7,511 nucleotides of DNA from Aquificaceae bacterium. Lineage in GTDB: Bacteria; Aquificota; Aquificia; Aquificales; Aquificaceae. Under the pieces are notes generated by a model, which was not told the origin of the DNA, did no database searches, and saw only the letters and a program-made list of their open reading frames with translations. This document shows, one piece after another, positions 5,082 through 7,511 of the stretch (positions are counted from its first letter, which is position 1; each line of letters starts with the position of its first letter). Location of the stretch: positions 1-7,511 of the forward strand of contig JALWEK010000130.1 of the NCBI GenBank assembly GCA_027014185.1, read 5' to 3'. A program made the position numbers and the translations under genes.

Positions 5082-6110
5082 ATGAGAACTCCTCTCTACG
5101 ATACACACAGGAAACTCGGGGCGAGGTTCATCGATTTCCATGGCTGGGAGATGCCCCTCCAGTACTCGGGCGTTGTGGACGAGGTGAACGCGGTCAGGAA
5201 CTCGGTGGGCGTGTTCGATATCTCCCACATGGGAAGACTCCTCGTCTCCGGCAAAGAAGCCTTCGATGTTCTCCAGAGGCTAACCACGAACAACTTGGAG
5301 AAGCTCTCTCCCGGGAAAGTGCAGTACAACCTCTTTACGAACGAAAGAGGTGGTGTGAGGGATGACGTTACCATCTATATGCTTTCAGAGGAGGAGTTCT
5401 TCATCTGCGTGAACGCGGGAAACAGGGAGAAGATAAAGAAGTGGCTGAGTGAGTTCATTCCCGTGGAGGACCTTTCTAACAGAACTATCCAGATAGCCGT
5501 TCAGGGAAGGGATAGCGAGGAGGTTCTCGGAAGGTTTTTCGAGGTGTCGGACATAAAGTACTACCGCTTCAAGGTCTTTGGGGACACCATAGTCTCCAGA
5601 ATAGGCTACACGGGGGAGGACGGTTTTGAGGTTTACACTCCCATTGAGGAGGGGGTTAAGCTCTTTGAGGAGCTTGCGAATGAGGTGAAACCCTGTGGAC
5701 TGGGGGCGAGGGACGTCCTCAGGATAGAGGCCGGCTTCCCTCTATACGGACACGAGATCTCCGAGGACATAACTCCTCTGGAGGCGAACCTGGACAGGTT
5801 CGTAGATCTTTCAAAAGACTTCCTGGGGAAGGAAGCGATGCTCTCTAAGGAGATCAAAAGGAAGCTCTTCGGTCTCGAACTTCTCACCAGGGGCGTTCCG
5901 CGGGAGGGATACCGGATACACAAGGGAGATAAGGAGATAGGCACCGTATCTAGCGGGACCTTCTCCCCAACCCTTGGAAAGGGGATAGCTCTCTGCTTCG
6001 TCGATCTGGAAGAGAGGATTGAAGGAAACGAGGTCAGCTTGGAGGTCAGGGGCAAACGCTTGAAGGCTCTTCTGAGACAGTACCCTTTCGTGAGAGGTAA
6101 AAAGGGATGA
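5082..6110 (+). CDS. gcvT: aminomethyltransferase, T-protein of the glycine cleavage system
   Basis: The 342-residue enzyme transfers the methylene group from the aminomethyl-lipoyl arm of H-protein to tetrahydrofolate and releases ammonia. It begins with the family opening RTPLYDTHRKLGARF and GWEMPLQYSG (21-30). DISHMGRL (46-53) follows, then GGVRDDVTIY (90-99), whose second Asp (D95) corresponds to the catalytic Asp of T-proteins. Further hallmarks are GYTGEDGFEVY (175-185), GARDVLRIEAGFPLYGHE (208-225) and GTVSSGTFSPTLGKGIA (287-303). Length and order of motifs are normal. I prefer ATG 5082 because T-proteins start just before RTPLY. ATG 5055 would add nine residues and share its first bases with the nth start codon. 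No other gcv genes are in the window; the next gene is joined by ATGA overlap. Confidence 0.95.
   Translation: MRTPLYDTHRKLGARFIDFHGWEMPLQYSGVVDEVNAVRNSVGVFDISHMGRLLVSGKEAFDVLQRLTTNNLEKLSPGKVQYNLFTNERGGVRDDVTIYMLSEEEFFICVNAGNREKIKKWLSEFIPVEDLSNRTIQIAVQGRDSEEVLGRFFEVSDIKYYRFKVFGDTIVSRIGYTGEDGFEVYTPIEEGVKLFEELANEVKPCGLGARDVLRIEAGFPLYGHEISEDITPLEANLDRFVDLSKDFLGKEAMLSKEIKRKLFGLELLTRGVPREGYRIHKGDKEIGTVSSGTFSPTLGKGIALCFVDLEERIEGNEVSLEVRGKRLKALLRQYPFVRGKKG
6092..6098 (+). promoter_or_regulatory. Shine-Dalgarno for ppx/gppA
   Basis: GAGAGGT within the end of gcvT lies 8 nt before the ATG at 6107 and supports that start. Confidence 0.55.
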
Positions 6111-7027
6111 GGGTAGCGGCGATAGACATAGGCTCTTACTCGGTGAGACTCACTATAGCAGGGATCGAGGAGGGGAAGATCGAGATAGTTCTCGAGAAGG
6201 GAAGGATAACGTCTCTGGGAAGCGGTGTGAAGGAGGAGAGGAGGCTCAGGGAGGACAGGATAGAGGAGACTCTAAAGGTTTTAGATGAGTACAGAGAGGA
6301 CATAGACAGGCTCGGAGTTGATAAGGTGCTCGCGGTAGCCACCGAAGCCATAAGGAAGGCGAGCAACTCGGAGGAGTTTTTAAGGCTTGTGAAGGAGAGG
6401 ACAGGTATAGAGGTAAGGGTGATAACCCCCTCCGAAGAGGGCGAGCTAGCCTTTCTGGGAGCGTCGTACGCCCTCAGGCCGAGGGGTGAAGTGCTCGTGG
6501 TCGATCAGGGGGGAAGCTCCACCGAGTTCATATTCGGGAGGGACTACCAGGTGAAGGACCTAACCTCTCTCCCTTTGGGGATAGTGAACCTCACGGAGAG
6601 CTTTCTCAGACACGATCCTCCCCAAGGGGATGAGATAAAGGCCCTGATGGACTTCCTGGATGAACATATAAGACCTCTCAAGAGGCATGTGGACGAGATA
6701 ATAGGCCTCGGCGGAACTATAACTACGGTCGCCGCGCTGGAGTACGGGATCTACCCCTACGATCCCGAGAAGGTCCAGGGGAAGGTGGTGGGCCTTGAGG
6801 CCCTGAGAGGGTGGTTCGATAAACTCTCAGCGATCCCATCCAAAGAGAGGAGCAAACTGTACAGGCAGATCGAGGACAGGAGGGCCGAGGTTATACTCGC
6901 CGGGATAGGTATGTTCGTAAAGATCCTCGAGATCTTTGAAAAGGACTATCTAAGGGTCAGCGACTGGGGAGTTAAGCAAGGGCTTATAGTTAGAGAGCTT
7001 CTGCGTATAATAGATACCAAAAGATGA
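6107..7027 (+). CDS. exopolyphosphatase / guanosine pentaphosphate phosphohydrolase (Ppx/GppA, short form)
   Basis: This 306-residue member of the ASKHA (actin-like) fold hydrolyses polyphosphate and/or pppGpp, linking phosphate storage to the stringent response. Seen in order: phosphate-binding AIDIGSYSVRL (5-15), VATEAIRKASN (78-88), TPSEEGELAFLGA (107-119) carrying the presumed catalytic Glu (E110 or E111), VVDQGGSSTEF (131-141), LPLGIVNLTE (156-165) and GLGGTITTVAA (200-210). It holds only the two ASKHA domains and lacks the C-terminal HD-like region of the roughly 500-residue E. coli enzymes, like the structurally solved A. aeolicus protein. The loop usually GGGSTE is GGSSTE here (S137), a mild change. 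Which of the two substrates is preferred cannot be read from sequence. It is joined to both neighbours by ATGA overlaps. Confidence 0.9.
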   Translation: MRVAAIDIGSYSVRLTIAGIEEGKIEIVLEKGRITSLGSGVKEERRLREDRIEETLKVLDEYREDIDRLGVDKVLAVATEAIRKASNSEEFLRLVKERTGIEVRVITPSEEGELAFLGASYALRPRGEVLVVDQGGSSTEFIFGRDYQVKDLTSLPLGIVNLTESFLRHDPPQGDEIKALMDFLDEHIRPLKRHVDEIIGLGGTITTVAALEYGIYPYDPEKVQGKVVGLEALRGWFDKLSAIPSKERSKLYRQIEDRRAEVILAGIGMFVKILEIFEKDYLRVSDWGVKQGLIVRELLRIIDTKR

Positions 7028-7511
7028 AGAACACTACATACAACCTCGTAAGTTTCATCATCCTGGTGGCCCTATCCCTCGGTCTTGCCCTTTACAAGCC
7101 GGTGAACCTGGGTTTGGACCTCAAGGGTGGTATCTCGATGGTCTTAGAGCCGGAGTATTCGAAGGCAATAGAGCACGAGTACGAGAGGGCTGCCCGGCTG
7201 GTAGAAAAAACTCTCAGGGATAAGGGCTTCAGGATACTCGACGTTCTCGCCCAGAGAGACCGCATAGAGGTCGAGTATTTGGAGGAGAAGGAGCTCCCCA
7301 GGATAGAGTCCGAGGTGAAGAAACTCCTTCAGGAGGTCAGCTTCGAACGCCCCCAGGAGGGGATCCTGTGGGTTAGGTTCTCCGAAAGGTACATCGACCA
7401 GCTCAAAAAGGACATACTCGACCAGACGATAGAGGTCCTGAGGAACAGGATAGACAGCCTCGGTGTGGCACAGCCGGTGGTCACAAAGATAGGTGGAGAC
7501 AGGATACTTAT
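7024..7511 (+). CDS. secD: protein translocase subunit SecD (5' part, runs off the window)
   Basis: The first 162 codons are open to the window edge. SecD with SecF uses the proton gradient to help SecYEG export proteins across the inner membrane. The N-terminus holds the first membrane helix (about 8-23), followed by the family signature LGLDLKGGISMVLE (29-42). The periplasmic P1 region then begins, including DQTIEVLRNRIDSLGVAQPVVTK up to about residue 157, a very characteristic SecD block. Start is ATG 7024, overlapping the ppx/gppA stop as ATGA; no clear Shine-Dalgarno precedes it, so it may depend on translational coupling. secF is expected just downstream or fused, but is outside the window. 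Confidence 0.95.
   Translation, partial: MKNTTYNLVSFIILVALSLGLALYKPVNLGLDLKGGISMVLEPEYSKAIEHEYERAARLVEKTLRDKGFRILDVLAQRDRIEVEYLEEKELPRIESEVKKLLQEVSFERPQEGILWVRFSERYIDQLKKDILDQTIEVLRNRIDSLGVAQPVVTKIGGDRIL

Noticed and set aside
5633..6055. 140-codon open frame on the minus strand inside gcvT
   Set aside because: Its Ser/Arg/Pro-rich composition is typical of an antisense shadow of a Glu/Arg-rich gene; gcvT is certain here.
1..7511. CRISPR arrays, tRNA/rRNA genes, insertion sequences, long repeats
   Set aside because: None seen. Repeated purine-rich words such as GAGGAG reflect Glu/Arg codon use, and the only longer similarity is between the two phosphatase-like paralogs.

Overview
The window looks like chromosomal DNA of a thermophilic bacterium, most likely of the Aquificales. 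Genes are packed with almost no spacer. Codon use is rich in AGG/AGA (Arg) and ATA (Ile). GC content looks slightly above 50%. Proteins are short and rich in Lys, Arg and Glu. The Ppx/GppA protein resembles the Aquifex aeolicus protein as I remember it (for example VVDQGG, LPLGIVNLTE, GLGGTITT); no search was run. All recognisable housekeeping genes are bacterial (miaB, gcvT, secD).

Layout. (1) 1-1957, + strand: an envelope-type cluster. It holds the 3' end of an unknown gene, two tandem paralogous membrane-anchored proteins with a dual-specificity/tyrosine-phosphatase fold, and a lipoprotein with a GH18-like TIM barrel. The first paralog has Ser in place of the catalytic Cys; the second keeps the intact C(X)5R loop. 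All genes overlap. (2) 1994-4418, + strand: a small soluble histidine kinase without a sensor domain, then miaB (tRNA methylthiotransferase) and a bifunctional-nuclease-family (DUF151) protein. (3) 4415-5056, - strand: nth (endonuclease III), convergent with the DUF151 gene through interlocked stop codons. (4) 5082-7511, + strand: gcvT, ppx/gppA and the 5' part of secD, chained by ATGA stop/start overlaps. secD runs off the window.

Two kinds of gene start are visible. Most genes inside operons have a purine-rich Shine-Dalgarno sequence, and four of them overlap the previous stop as ATGA. Genes that begin a transcription unit or follow a gap (the kinase, miaB, nth, gcvT) lack a usable Shine-Dalgarno. 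Each instead has a -10-like AT hexamer ending 7-9 nt before the ATG, which suggests leaderless or near-leaderless mRNAs.

The most interesting part is the first cluster. An apparently inactive phosphatase and an active-looking one, both predicted to face the periplasm, are translationally linked to a glycoside-hydrolase-like lipoprotein. I know of no described system with this composition. I see no RNA genes, CRISPR arrays, insertion sequences or convincing terminators, and no gene-free stretch over 300 bases.
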